64,000 bases of DNA, from positions 2,657,501-2,721,500 of the forward strand of contig NZ_CP018846.1 of the NCBI RefSeq assembly GCF_002025705.1, read 5' to 3'. The stretch comes from Pseudomonas putida. Lineage in GTDB: Bacteria; Pseudomonadota; Gammaproteobacteria; Pseudomonadales; Pseudomonadaceae. This document shows positions 1 through 8,701 of this stretch, piece after piece. Under the pieces are notes generated by a model, which was given only the letters and a program-made list of their open reading frames with translations, had not been told where the DNA came from and ran no database searches. Within the stretch, counting starts at the first letter, position 1; each line of letters begins with the position of its first letter. The position numbers and the translations under genes were made by a program.

Positions 1-179
1 ACATCGCCCGGCTCGTCGACATCCGCAGTAACGGCCACCTGGATCCAGTGCTTGTTAAAGAAGATGTCCATATCCGTTTCAAAGATATCCTGGCGACTGT
101 ACAACTCGCCATTCATGCCAAAACCGGGTTGACGTGATTCAATAAGTTCGCGATGGGATTTGATCGTCGGGCGGCTCAT
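1..179 (-). CDS. Rieske-type aromatic/quaternary-amine oxygenase alpha subunit, N-terminal fragment
   Basis: Only the first 59 codons lie in the window; the gene continues off the left edge. The start is ATG at 179-177. The peptide has the usual opening of Rieske non-haem iron oxygenases of the GbcA/CntA/YeaW kind: a segment ELYSRQDIFETDMD, then FFNKHWIQVA, just ahead of where the Rieske cluster ligands would come. Those ligands are outside the window, so the family is inferred from this head region only. A LysR gene follows on the same strand, and a quaternary-amine ABC transporter lies just beyond, which suggests a demethylating or hydroxylating oxygenase for a betaine-like compound. Other Rieske oxygenase substrates cannot be excluded. 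Confidence 0.6.
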   Translation of the reverse strand, partial: MSRPTIKSHRELIESRQPGFGMNGELYSRQDIFETDMDIFFNKHWIQVAVTADVDEPGD

Positions 180-285
180 AGTTGACCTCGGGCACTCTTA
201 TTCTTGAATTACCAAACTAATGATGGCGATTATCAAAGTGCCCTGTCAGAGCGTCAATGCGCTTAATTTTCCGCGTTGCATTACT

Positions 286-1224
286 TCAGGTTATACAAAA
301 ACAATCACATTGCAGCCATTGCACCAAAGCCGCCAGGTGAGGGCTTTTCGGCCGCCCATGGGGTGCGATCAGGTAATAAGCCTGCTTGGGGCGCACCACG
401 AACGGTTGCAGGCGAACCAGCTCGCCGCTGTTCAGCAGGTGCTCCACCAGCCGGCCCCAGCCCAGGGCGATGCCATAGCCTTGCAGTGCGGCGTTGATGG
501 AATCGATGTACAGGCTGCAGCGCAGGTTGTACCGCAGTGCACCGGGGTTGCCGCCCTTCTCGCGGAACCAGCTCGGCCAGGCAACCCAGCCTTCGGAGGT
601 GGAGTCGGCATCCAGCAGCCCGGCGCCGGCCAGTTCCTCCAACGTGGTGGGCAGCGGATTGCGGGCCAGCCAGGCGGGGGAGCAGACCGGGAAGACCTCT
701 TCATCGAACAGCAAGGTGGCTTCGCCATCGTCCCACTGGCCATTGCCAAAGCGTACGTCCAGGTCGTAGTTGCGGGTGCGCAGGTCACCGGTGAACATCT
801 GCGTGGCCAGGCGCAGCTGTACCTGTGGCAGGGCGCTGGCCAGCTGGTTCAGGCGCGGCATGATGCGCAACTGCGAGAATGACGCGGTCGAGCCCAGCAC
901 CACCTCCTGGCGGTGGCAACCCTGGTTGATCTGGTCGAAGGCACTGGCCACCCGTTGCAGCGACTCGGAGATGCTGACGAACAGGATGTCGCCGGCGTCG
1001 GTCAGGCTGATGTTGCGATGCGCGCGGTGGAACAGCAGGGCGCCAAGGTTCTCTTCAAGCGCCTTGACCTGCTTGCTCACCGCCGCCTGGGTCACGCCCA
1101 GCTCGGTGGCGGCCAGGGTGAAGCTGTTAAGCCGGGCGACGGCTTCGAACTGCAGCAGAGCCGTCATCGACGGGATGATGCGGCGGTAGCCCTTGTGTTT
1201 CTGTGCGCCTGATGGGTTGTTCAT
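286..1224 (-). CDS. LysR-family transcriptional regulator, GcvA-like
   Basis: A 312-residue LysR regulator of normal family length. The winged helix-turn-helix is near residues 20-80, with the recognition helix around GVTQAAVSKQVKALE. The rest is the two-lobed effector-binding domain and ends with the GYGIALGW segment typical of the GcvA/AmpR clade. I start it at the ATG at 1224 because the frame upstream to 1425 is cysteine- and proline-rich and unlike LysR heads. It is transcribed away from the ABC transporter across a 353-base gap and lies downstream of the promoter side of nothing else, so it most likely controls the transporter and/or the Rieske oxygenase. The effector is unknown. Confidence 0.85.
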   Translation of the reverse strand: MNNPSGAQKHKGYRRIIPSMTALLQFEAVARLNSFTLAATELGVTQAAVSKQVKALEENLGALLFHRAHRNISLTDAGDILFVSISESLQRVASAFDQINQGCHRQEVVLGSTASFSQLRIMPRLNQLASALPQVQLRLATQMFTGDLRTRNYDLDVRFGNGQWDDGEATLLFDEEVFPVCSPAWLARNPLPTTLEELAGAGLLDADSTSEGWVAWPSWFREKGGNPGALRYNLRCSLYIDSINAALQGYGIALGWGRLVEHLLNSGELVRLQPFVVRPKQAYYLIAPHGRPKSPHLAALVQWLQCDCFCIT

Positions 1225-1577
1225 CGTATTCCAGACACGGTAGCGGAGCGGCGCTGATGGCACGGCCGCCCGAATATTGTTGTTGTTTGCAGCACGCGGG
1301 CAGGGCGCCCTTGGGCCAGATGATGAGCAGGGCCGAGGACTGCGGATATTACAGTTATGACAATAAATAGGATGCCGTGGCGCATCGGGGTACCAGCAGC
1401 GAGGCTTTATAATACAAATTGACACAGATATACAATGCGCCCGCCCGGGGGCGCGTTACATTGCAAAAAAAAGTTTGCCTCGCTCGCCCTTGCGGGCCGC
1501 CTGCCAATCCAGGTGCGTATCAAAGTTTCGATGCGCTGCCGTCAATAATTGGTCATAAGTATAATAACGAGGGTCGT
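1225..1577. promoter_or_regulatory. Divergent intergenic region between LysR gene and ABC transporter
   Basis: This 353-base gap has no convincing gene and must carry the promoters for both divergent units. It is AT-rich around 1340-1440, with a TATAAT at 1408-1413, a TTGACA at 1419-1424 and another TATAAT at 1560-1565. None of these pairs with a correctly spaced partner hexamer, so I do not name a promoter. A GAGGG ribosome-binding site sits just before the ABC start at 1578. Confidence 0.4.
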
Positions 1578-2456
1578 ATGTACCAAGGCGATGAAATACT
1601 ATCGGTAAACCATATATTCAAAGTGTTCGGCCATAATCCGCAGATGGCCATGGAGATGCTGCGCAACGGCGCCGACAAGCACGAAATCTTCAGTAAGACC
1701 GGTCATGTCGTCGGCGTGTTCGATGCCAGTTTTTCCGTCAAGCGTGGCGAGATCTTCGTCATCATGGGCCTGTCCGGTTCGGGCAAGTCGACCATGGTGC
1801 GGCTGTTCAACCGCCTGATCGAACCCACCTCCGGCAGCATCCACCTCAACGGCAAGGAAATCACCGGGCTCTCCGACAAAGCCCTGCTCGATGTGCGGCG
1901 CAAGGAAATGGGCATGGTGTTCCAGTCCTTCGCCCTGATGCCGCACATGAGCGTGCTGGAAAACACCGCATTCGGCCTGGAAATTGCCGGTGTGGCCGAG
2001 GCCGAGCGCCACAGCCGCGCCCGTGAAGCACTGAGCCAGGTCGGCCTGGCCGGCCACGAGCACAGCTACCCGCACCAGCTTTCCGGTGGCATGCAGCAGC
2101 GCGTGGGCCTGGCCCGGGCGTTGGCCAACGACCCGACGATCCTGCTGATGGACGAGGCGTTTTCTGCCCTCGACCCGCTGATCCGCAGCGAGATGCAAGG
2201 CGAGCTGATGCGCCTGCAGGCCGAGCAGCAACGCACCATCATCTTCATTTCCCACGATATCGAGGAAGCCATCCGCATCGGCCACCGCATCGCGATCATG
2301 GAAGGCGGGCGAGTGGTGCAGATCGGCACCCCGCAGGAGCTGATCAACCAGCCGGCCAACGATTACGTGCGCAGCTTCTTCAAGAGTTTCAACAGCCGCT
2401 GCCAGTGTTCGGTGCTGGCGAAGAACGCACCATTGCAGTCCGTGAGCCGCCACTAA
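1578..2456 (+). CDS. Quaternary-amine (glycine betaine/proline-type) ABC transporter, ATP-binding protein
   Basis: This 292-residue ATPase powers import of a betaine-like compound with the next two genes. It shows Walker [10 protein letters not shown] (about 64-72), the Q-loop Q116, the signature LSGGMQQR (168-175), Walker B ILLMDEAF (188-195) and the switch histidine H226. The N-terminal segment before Walker A, with the NPQMAMEML run, is typical of ProV/OpuAA proteins. ProV of E. coli is about 400 residues with two CBS domains; this protein stops soon after the nucleotide-binding domain and lacks them, so osmotic gating through CBS domains is not expected. That fits a catabolic rather than an osmoprotective uptake system. 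The ATG at 1578 has a GAGGG site upstream. Confidence 0.9.
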   Translation: MYQGDEILSVNHIFKVFGHNPQMAMEMLRNGADKHEIFSKTGHVVGVFDASFSVKRGEIFVIMGLSGSGKSTMVRLFNRLIEPTSGSIHLNGKEITGLSDKALLDVRRKEMGMVFQSFALMPHMSVLENTAFGLEIAGVAEAERHSRAREALSQVGLAGHEHSYPHQLSGGMQQRVGLARALANDPTILLMDEAFSALDPLIRSEMQGELMRLQAEQQRTIIFISHDIEEAIRIGHRIAIMEGGRVVQIGTPQELINQPANDYVRSFFKSFNSRCQCSVLAKNAPLQSVSRH

Positions 2457-2477
2457 AAGAACAAGAGGTAAGCCCCC

Positions 2478-3431
2478 GTGTCCGAATTCAGCCTGCTCGA
2501 CCCGTTCCAGGCGGCCGTCATCCCGCTGGGTGACTGGGTCACCGCAACCCTCAACTTCCTCGTGCACAACTTCCGTGAGGTGTTCCGCGCCATTCGCTGG
2601 CCGATCGACCAGGTGCTCAACGGCATCGAGTTCACCCTGCAGAGCATTCCACCGACTATCGGCATCCTTCTGTCGTCGCTGCTGGGTTGGCAGTTGGCGG
2701 GCAAGCGCATGGCGCTGCTGTGCTTCGTTACCCTGACCTTGCTTGGCCTGATCGGGGTCTGGTCCGAGTCGATGACCACCCTGGCGCTGGTGCTGACCTC
2801 GGTGTTCTTCTGCGCGGTGATCGGCATCCCGCTGGGCATCGTCTGCGCCCGCAGCAACCGCCTGGAAAGCATCATCCGGCCTTTGCTCGACGCCATGCAG
2901 ACGCTGCCGGCGTTCGTCTACCTGGTGCCAGTGGTGATGCTGTTCGGCATCGGTAACGTCCCCGGCGTACTGGTGACCATCGTCTTCGCGCTGCCGCCGC
3001 TGGTGCGCCTGACCAACCTTGGCATCCGCCAGGTGCCGGAAGACAAGATCGAAGCCGCCCGCGCCTTCGGCTGCACGCCGCGGCAGATGCTGACCCGCGT
3101 GCAGTTGCCGCTGGCCACCTCGACCATCATGGCCGGCCTCAACCAGACCCTGATGCTGTCGCTGTCGATGGTGGTGATCGCCTCGATGATCTCGGTGGGT
3201 GGCCTGGGCCAGATGGTGCTGCGCGGCATCGGCCGACTGGACATGGGCCTGGCGACCGTCGGCGGCGTCGGCCTGGTGTTGCTGGCGATCTTCCTCGACC
3301 GCCTGACCCAGGCCATGGGCGCGCGCACCAGCGCCGACCCGAGCCTGCGCTGGTACCACACCGGCCCCGTAGGCGTGGTGCTGCGCCTGTGCGGCGCGGC
3401 GCAACCGCAAGGGCGGCGCAAGACTGCCTGA
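2478..3431 (+). CDS. Quaternary-amine ABC transporter permease (ProW-like)
   Basis: A 317-residue inner-membrane permease with several hydrophobic segments between about residues 55 and 280. The cytoplasmic EAA loop that contacts the ATPase reads [15 protein letters not shown] near residues 190-205. The stretch before the first membrane helix, with [14 protein letters not shown], is the ProW-type N-terminus. The start codon is GTG at 2478, preceded by AGAGGT. It follows the ATPase gene by 21 bases and is clearly co-transcribed. Length and layout match ProW/ChoW permeases. The substrate is inferred from the family and the neighbouring binding protein. Confidence 0.9.
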   Translation: MSEFSLLDPFQAAVIPLGDWVTATLNFLVHNFREVFRAIRWPIDQVLNGIEFTLQSIPPTIGILLSSLLGWQLAGKRMALLCFVTLTLLGLIGVWSESMTTLALVLTSVFFCAVIGIPLGIVCARSNRLESIIRPLLDAMQTLPAFVYLVPVVMLFGIGNVPGVLVTIVFALPPLVRLTNLGIRQVPEDKIEAARAFGCTPRQMLTRVQLPLATSTIMAGLNQTLMLSLSMVVIASMISVGGLGQMVLRGIGRLDMGLATVGGVGLVLLAIFLDRLTQAMGARTSADPSLRWYHTGPVGVVLRLCGAAQPQGRRKTA

Positions 3432-3489
3432 CTTAACCCCGTTCTATCTGCCGCATCCCGAAACAACAACCAGAAAAAGGTACGCGACG

Positions 3490-4518
3490 ATGTCCGAGTT
3501 CAAGTTCCCCCGCCGTTTCCTGCAAGCCACCTGCGCCATGGCGCTGGGCCTGGCCTGCCTGCATGCCAGTGCCTCGGCCGACAAGCCGGGCGAAGGGGTG
3601 AAGATCACCCCGTCATTCCCCACTGTGGATGAAGAACGCTTCCGCGGCGAAGTCGCCCTGGAAGGCTTGCGCGAGCTCGGCTACAACGTGCAGAAGCCCA
3701 AGGAAACCGAATACGCCACGATGATCCTGGCGGTCGGCTATGGCGATGCCGATTTCAGCGTCAACCTGTGGGACAAGCTGCACGCCAGCTTCTACGAAAA
3801 GGCCGGGGGAGACCAGAACATGGTCAAGGTCGGCGACATCCTGCCCGGCGTGCTGCAGGGCTACCTGATCGACAAGAAAACCGCCGACCAGTACCACATC
3901 AAGTACATCACCGACCTGCAGAAGCCGGAGATCGCCAAGCTGTTCGACACCGACGGCGACGGCAAGGCCGACATGACCGGCTGCAACCCGGGCTGGGGCT
4001 GCGAGCTGGTGATCGCCCACCAGATGAAGGCCTACGGCCTGGAAAAGAGCATCCACGTCAACCAGGGCTCGTACTTCGCGCTGATGGCCGACACCATCAC
4101 CCGCTTCAAGGAAGGCAAGCCGGTGTTCTATTACACCTGGATGCCGCAGTGGGTGGCTGGCGTATTGGTCGAGGGGCGTGACGTGGTCTGGTTGCAGGTG
4201 CCGAAAACCGACCTGCCGGGCGGCGACAACAGTGTCGACACCATGTACCAGGGCAAGAACCTCGGTTTCGCCCTGGACAAGATCGAGGCCGTGATCAACC
4301 GCGATTTCGCCGAAAAGAACCCAGCAGCCGTGAAGTTCCTGTCGCTGATGCAGATTCCGGCAGCCGACGAGAGCGCGCAGAACCTGAAAATGCAGAACGG
4401 CGAGAAGACCTACGCCGACATCCAGCGCCATACCAAGGAATGGATCGCCGCCCACCGTCAGGCCTTCGATGGCTGGTTGCAGGCGGCACGCGCGGCGGCG
4501 ATGCAGGCCAGTAACTAA
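3490..4518 (+). CDS. Quaternary-amine ABC transporter substrate-binding protein (ProX-like)
   Basis: A 342-residue periplasmic binding protein that delivers the substrate to the permease. It has an export signal (basic start, hydrophobic core ATCAMALGLACLHA, cleavage near residue 30). The central DTDGDGKADMTGCNPGWGCE stretch matches E. coli ProX and looks like a calcium-binding loop fused to the two cysteines of the ProX disulfide. Several tryptophans and tyrosines (for example YYTWMPQW) are candidates for the aromatic cage that holds a trimethylammonium group. It is the third gene of the transporter operon, 58 bases after the permease. Whether the ligand is glycine betaine, carnitine, choline or another betaine cannot be decided here. 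Confidence 0.9.
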   Translation: MSEFKFPRRFLQATCAMALGLACLHASASADKPGEGVKITPSFPTVDEERFRGEVALEGLRELGYNVQKPKETEYATMILAVGYGDADFSVNLWDKLHASFYEKAGGDQNMVKVGDILPGVLQGYLIDKKTADQYHIKYITDLQKPEIAKLFDTDGDGKADMTGCNPGWGCELVIAHQMKAYGLEKSIHVNQGSYFALMADTITRFKEGKPVFYYTWMPQWVAGVLVEGRDVVWLQVPKTDLPGGDNSVDTMYQGKNLGFALDKIEAVINRDFAEKNPAAVKFLSLMQIPAADESAQNLKMQNGEKTYADIQRHTKEWIAAHRQAFDGWLQAARAAAMQASN

Positions 4519-4538
4519 CCCCCGAGCAGAGCAGAACC

Positions 4539-5573
4539 ATGAGCCAGTCAGTCGTCAGCCATCTCAGAAACCGGAATTTCGCCCACCTGGCGCCAGATCA
4601 CCGCCTCGCCACCGGCGCGGCCTTGCGCCGGGTCGGCTTCGTACTGCTGGAGCAGTTCTCGATGATGACACTGACCTGCGCCATGGACACCCTGGCCGCC
4701 GCCAACCAGGTCAGCGCCAAGCCACTGTTCGAGTTCGTGATGATCGGTGACAGTGCACAGGTGCGCAGCGATTCCGGCATCATCATCGCCGTCGACCAGA
4801 CCCTCGCTGAACTTGAGGTGCGCAGCCTGGACTTTGTCTTCGTCTGCGGCGGCTTGCGCGTGCCGCTCAAGCGCAACCCGCGCCTGCGCGGCAAGCTGCG
4901 CGAGGCCGACAGCTACGGCTGCCTGCTGGGCGGCTTGTGGAATGGTGCCTACTTCATCGCCGAGGCCGGCCTGCTCGAAGACCATGACTGCGCCTGCCAT
5001 GTGGAGGGGCGGGCGATGATGAGCGAGCTGTTCCCAGGCGTGCGGGTCAGCCGTGCTGGCCATGTGCTCGACCGCCGCCGGCTGAGCTGCGCCGGGGCCA
5101 GCAGTGCGCTGGAGATGATGCTGGAGCTGCTGGCCGGCCGTTACGGCAAGAGCCTGCTCGACGGCGTGGAGCAGATCGTTGCCGCCGACAAGCCTGTGGC
5201 GGCGCTGCCAAAGGTGGCGCCGCCGTTTCGGGTTGGTTTGCCGCAGAACCTCAACGAAGCCATCGAACTGATGAGCAGCAACATCGAAGAGCCGATTGCC
5301 ATCGACGAGATCGCCCGGCATGTGAAACTGTCGCGCCGCCAGCTGGAGCGCTCGTTCCGCCAGCATGTGCAGTCGACACCGTTGACGTTCTACCTGGAGC
5401 TGCGCCTGGGGCATGCGCGGCAGTTGCTGCAGCACACCGACAAGCCGATGTCGGAAGTTGCCATTGCCAGCGGCTTTACCAGCTTCTCCTATTTCTACCG
5501 GCGCTTTCACAATTTCTTCGCCATGCCACCGCGCAAGTACCGGGCGATGAGCCGGGGCTGGGCGGTGCATTGA
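4539..5573 (+). CDS. GlxA-family AraC-type transcriptional regulator (GbdR/CdhR-like)
   Basis: A 344-residue regulator with an N-terminal DJ-1/PfpI-like domain (about 27-210, including the GGLWNGAYFIAEAGLL nucleophile-elbow region) and a C-terminal AraC double helix-turn-helix (about 235-340, with IDEIARHVKLSRRQLERSF and the ASGFTSFSYFYRRF signature). In Pseudomonas this architecture is shared by GbdR, CdhR, SouR and ArgR, which activate catabolism of glycine betaine, carnitine, sarcosine and arginine. It lies 20 bases after the binding-protein gene on the same strand and is probably co-transcribed. It is therefore the likely activator of the local transport and oxygenase genes. Which of these paralogues it is closest to needs a tree. 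Confidence 0.85.
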   Translation: MSQSVVSHLRNRNFAHLAPDHRLATGAALRRVGFVLLEQFSMMTLTCAMDTLAAANQVSAKPLFEFVMIGDSAQVRSDSGIIIAVDQTLAELEVRSLDFVFVCGGLRVPLKRNPRLRGKLREADSYGCLLGGLWNGAYFIAEAGLLEDHDCACHVEGRAMMSELFPGVRVSRAGHVLDRRRLSCAGASSALEMMLELLAGRYGKSLLDGVEQIVAADKPVAALPKVAPPFRVGLPQNLNEAIELMSSNIEEPIAIDEIARHVKLSRRQLERSFRQHVQSTPLTFYLELRLGHARQLLQHTDKPMSEVAIASGFTSFSYFYRRFHNFFAMPPRKYRAMSRGWAVH

Positions 5574-5618
5574 CCTGGCGCCTATCCTGAGTGGGTTGGA
5601 TGACTATCAGGAGCGGGC

Positions 5619-6542
5619 ATGAACCGAAATGAACTGCGCAAGGCCGACATCAACCTCATGGTGGTGTTCGAGGCCTTGATGCAAGAGCGCAACCTCACCC
5701 GCGCCGCGGAAAAGCTGTTTCTCGCCCAGCCCACGGTCAGTGCTGCGCTTGCCAGGCTGCGCACGATGTTCAACGACCCGCTGCTGATCCGCGTCGGTAA
5801 CCGCATGGAGCCGTCCGCCCGGGCGGCAGAGGTGATCAAGCACCTCACCCCCGCGCTGGACGCGATGTCGGCGGCCCTGAGCCTGACCCATGACTTCGAC
5901 CCGCCGACCAGCAAGATGACCTTCAGGATCGGCTTGTCCGATGATGTCGAATCAGGGCTTTTACCGCCGTTGCTGCGGGCGCTGCGCACCGAGGCGCCGC
6001 ATGTGGTGGTGGTCGTGCAGCATGTCGACTACTGGCGTATCCCCGACCTGCTGGCCACGGGGGATGTCACAGTGGGCATCAGCCAGACCCGGGGCCTGCC
6101 GGCCAATGCCAAGCGTAAAGTATTACGTACCATGCAGGCGCGGGTGCTCAGGGCCGACAAGTCCGCGCAACCGCTGACCCTGGAGGAGTTCTGCCAGCGC
6201 CCCCACGTGCAAGTTTCGCCAACGGCCAATACCCAGGGCGTGGTGGATGACTGGCTGAAGGAAATCGGGCGTACGCGCAATGTGGTGTTGTCGGTGCCCC
6301 AGTTCAGTTCATTGCCGGCCATCCTGGCCGACAGCGATCTGCTGGCCTGCTGCCCGGACTACGCCGCTGCGGCCATGGCCAGCTGGGGCAACCTGCAGGC
6401 CGAACCCTTGCCGTTCGACACCGTGCCGCTTGAGCTGGCCATGGTCTGGCTGAGCACCACCGACAGCGACCCGGCCGAGCGCTGGTTGAGAGGGCGGCTG
6501 GAGCAGTACATGAGTGGGGCGCGTGAGGGGCGGGTCGGCTAG
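5619..6542 (+). CDS. LysR-family transcriptional regulator
   Basis: A 307-residue LysR regulator. The N-terminal helix-turn-helix is at about residues 10-65 (LTRAAEKLFLAQPTVSAALARLR), followed by FNDPLLIRVGNRMEPS, a head typical of the NodD/LinR side of the family. The effector domain covers about 95-300. The ATG follows a CAGGAGCGGGC stretch. It sits 45 bases after the GlxA-type regulator in the same direction, so it may be read from the same message. It ends just before the convergent ybhN-like gene. No target can be assigned. Confidence 0.8.
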   Translation: MNRNELRKADINLMVVFEALMQERNLTRAAEKLFLAQPTVSAALARLRTMFNDPLLIRVGNRMEPSARAAEVIKHLTPALDAMSAALSLTHDFDPPTSKMTFRIGLSDDVESGLLPPLLRALRTEAPHVVVVVQHVDYWRIPDLLATGDVTVGISQTRGLPANAKRKVLRTMQARVLRADKSAQPLTLEEFCQRPHVQVSPTANTQGVVDDWLKEIGRTRNVVLSVPQFSSLPAILADSDLLACCPDYAAAAMASWGNLQAEPLPFDTVPLELAMVWLSTTDSDPAERWLRGRLEQYMSGAREGRVG

Positions 6543-6551
6543 GACAATTGC

Positions 6552-7499
6552 TCATACCGGTTTGTCGCGCTGGCGCATGGCCTTGGCGCGCTTCTCCAGC
6601 AACAGGTAAGTCAGTACGGCAATGACCAGTGGTACCAGGTAATACAACGTCCGGTAGCCCAGCAACGCCGCTACCAGCGTGCCTTGGCCAAGCTGCCCGT
6701 GAAGCAGGGCGAGGAACACCGCTTCGAGCACACCGAGCCCTGCGGGAATATGGGCGACCACCCCCGCCACACAGCTGATCAGCAGGATGCCAAGAATCGA
6801 CGGGTAGAACGCCTGGCCAGGCAACAGCCAGAAAATCAGCAAGGCCATCATCGCCCAGTTGCTTGCGCCTAACGCCACCTGGCACAGGGCCAGGCGCAGC
6901 GAGGGCAGGGTGACTTCGTGCTCGCGCCAGCGCCAGGTGCGCTTTTTCGCCAGGCCACAAGCCAGCAGATAGCCGATTGCGATCGCCAGCAACAGCACGC
7001 CGATCAGCCGCAGCCCGGTGGCACCGACCGCCCAGCTGGTCGGCAACTCGACCAGGCCCAGGGCAAACACGCTGCCGGCCAGCAGCATGTAGCCCATCCA
7101 GTTGGTCAGCAGGCCCAGGGTGAGGATACGGGTGATGGTCGGCGTATCCAGGCCAAGGCGGCCGTACAGGCGATAACGCAAGGCAACGCCTCCCACCCAG
7201 GTGGTGAAGTTGAGGTTGAAGGCATAACACACGAATGCCACCGGCAGCACTTGCCGGGCGGGCAGGTGGTGGCCGGTGTAAGCCCGGGCCAGCAGGTCGT
7301 AACTGGCGAAGATCAGGTAGCTGCACAGCGCCAGGGCCAGGCCGATGGCCAGCGTGCCTGGTTTGTAGGCCAGCAGCGACTGGCGCACCTCGTTCCAGTC
7401 CAGGTTGCGTGCCAGAACGTACAGCAACACCGGTATGAGGATCAGAAACGCCACGGTGAACAGCCGCTTGCCCCAGGTCTGCCAAGGTTTCTGCGCCAT
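6552..7499 (-). CDS. ybhN: YbhN-like integral membrane protein (lysylphosphatidylglycerol synthase TM-domain family)
   Basis: A 315-residue, very hydrophobic protein with roughly eight membrane helices and no soluble aminoacyltransferase domain. It corresponds to the flippase-like half of MprF (LPG_synthase_TM, UPF0104). The segment NWAMMALLIFWLLPG and the glycine-rich PAGLGVLEAVFLALL motif near residue 245 are characteristic. Its start shares one base with the stop of the cardiolipin synthase gene, so it is the last gene of a three-gene operon in the same order as ybhP-ybhO-ybhN of E. coli. A role in membrane lipid handling is inferred from this context. The reaction or transported lipid is unknown. 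Confidence 0.85.
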   Translation of the reverse strand: MAQKPWQTWGKRLFTVAFLILIPVLLYVLARNLDWNEVRQSLLAYKPGTLAIGLALALCSYLIFASYDLLARAYTGHHLPARQVLPVAFVCYAFNLNFTTWVGGVALRYRLYGRLGLDTPTITRILTLGLLTNWMGYMLLAGSVFALGLVELPTSWAVGATGLRLIGVLLLAIAIGYLLACGLAKKRTWRWREHEVTLPSLRLALCQVALGASNWAMMALLIFWLLPGQAFYPSILGILLISCVAGVVAHIPAGLGVLEAVFLALLHGQLGQGTLVAALLGYRTLYYLVPLVIAVLTYLLLEKRAKAMRQRDKPV

Positions 7500-8701
7500 C
7501 AGGTGTTGCCCTCATGCAGGTCGCCTTGGGCCTCGACCTGCGGCTGCAGCGAATGCAAGCGCTGGCGGTGTGCGGGAAACCAGCCGGCGATCCGCGGGAA
7601 GTGCCGGATGACGTGGAAGCACACGAAGATCAGCGGTGCACGCCACCAATAGCCGCGGATCATCCGTGCCAGCGTCACCGGTTTGCATTGCTCGGTTGCC
7701 AGCGCCTGCAGGTGCTCGTACAGGTGCTGGTTGAATGCCGGGTCACGAATGAACAGGTTGGCTTCCAGGTTGAACGACAGGCTCAGGGGGTCGAGGTTGC
7801 TGGAGCCGACCGTGGCCCACTCGTCATCGACCAGCGCCACCTTGCCGTGCAGCGGCCGCTGGCAATACTCGTGGATCCGCACGCCATCGCGCAGCAGGTA
7901 GTTGTAGAGCAGGCGCGACAGGGCGCGCACCCAGCGCATGTCTGGCTGGCCCTGGAGGATCAGGGTAACTTCGACGCCGCGGCGCGCCGCGTTGCGCAAC
8001 TCACGCAACAGCCGGTAACCCGGGAAGAAATAGGCGTTGGCCACCACCACGCGCTGGCGCGCCGAGCGCAGGGCCAGCAGGTAGTGGGCTTCGATATCGG
8101 TACGGCGCAGCCGGTTGTCGCGCTCCACCAGCACCGCGGTGCTGGTACCCGTGGCTGCGGTCACGGGCCGTATCTCGCTGGGTGGCTCCAGCACCGGGGC
8201 CATCAGCCGGCGGCTGGCAGCATGTACCTGCGCCACTACCGGCCCAGTCACCTCCACGGCATAGTCCTGCTTGGCCATGGGGCCGAAATCACCCAGGTGG
8301 TCAGCGCTGTAGTTGATCCCGCCGATAAAGGCCCGCTCGCCATCGATCACCACGATCTTGCGGTGCAGGCGCCGGAACAGGTTGGTGCGCATCCCGGCCA
8401 GCCTGGGTTGCGGGTCGAAGGCATGGAAGCTGACCCCGGCATCGGTCAGCCCCGAGACGAAGCCATCGGGCAGGTCAGCGGTGCCGTAGCCGTCCACTGC
8501 GACCTCCACCCGTACGCCGCGCCTGGCGGCATCGATCAGCACACAGCGCAATTGCTGGCCGACCTTGTCGTCGAAAATGATAAAGGTTTCCAGCAGGATC
8601 TCTTGCTGCGCCTGGGCCATGGCTGCGAACACCCGCGGGTAATACTGCTCGCCATTGATCAGCAGTTCGACACGGTTACCGTCTACCCAAGGTCTGTTCA
8701 C
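7499..8701 (-). CDS. clsB: Cardiolipin synthase B (ClsB/YbhO-type phospholipase D-family protein)
   Basis: A 400-residue phospholipase D superfamily enzyme with two HKD motifs: H113-x-K115 with D120, and H285-x-K287 with D292. Each is followed by the GG/GS-N stretch of the active site (IGGINYS and VGSSNLD). ClsB-type enzymes make cardiolipin from phosphatidylglycerol and can use phosphatidylethanolamine. There is no N-terminal pair of membrane helices, which separates it from ClsA and agrees with ClsB. It overlaps the stop of ybhP by four bases (ATGA) and runs straight into ybhN, the same order as in enterobacteria. Length is close to the roughly 410 residues of E. coli ClsB. Confidence 0.9.
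   Translation of the reverse strand: MNRPWVDGNRVELLINGEQYYPRVFAAMAQAQQEILLETFIIFDDKVGQQLRCVLIDAARRGVRVEVAVDGYGTADLPDGFVSGLTDAGVSFHAFDPQPRLAGMRTNLFRRLHRKIVVIDGERAFIGGINYSADHLGDFGPMAKQDYAVEVTGPVVAQVHAASRRLMAPVLEPPSEIRPVTAATGTSTAVLVERDNRLRRTDIEAHYLLALRSARQRVVVANAYFFPGYRLLRELRNAARRGVEVTLILQGQPDMRWVRALSRLLYNYLLRDGVRIHEYCQRPLHGKVALVDDEWATVGSSNLDPLSLSFNLEANLFIRDPAFNQHLYEHLQALATEQCKPVTLARMIRGYWWRAPLIFVCFHVIRHFPRIAGWFPAHRQRLHSLQPQVEAQGDLHEGNT

Noticed and set aside
1408..1424. TATAAT and TTGACA hexamers as a promoter before the ABC transporter
   Set aside because: They are in the wrong order and too close together to form a sigma-70 promoter.
3940..4020. DTDGDGKAD stretch in the ProX-like protein as an independent EF-hand domain
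   Set aside because: The same loop with the CNPGWGC disulfide is part of the ProX fold, so no separate domain is implied.
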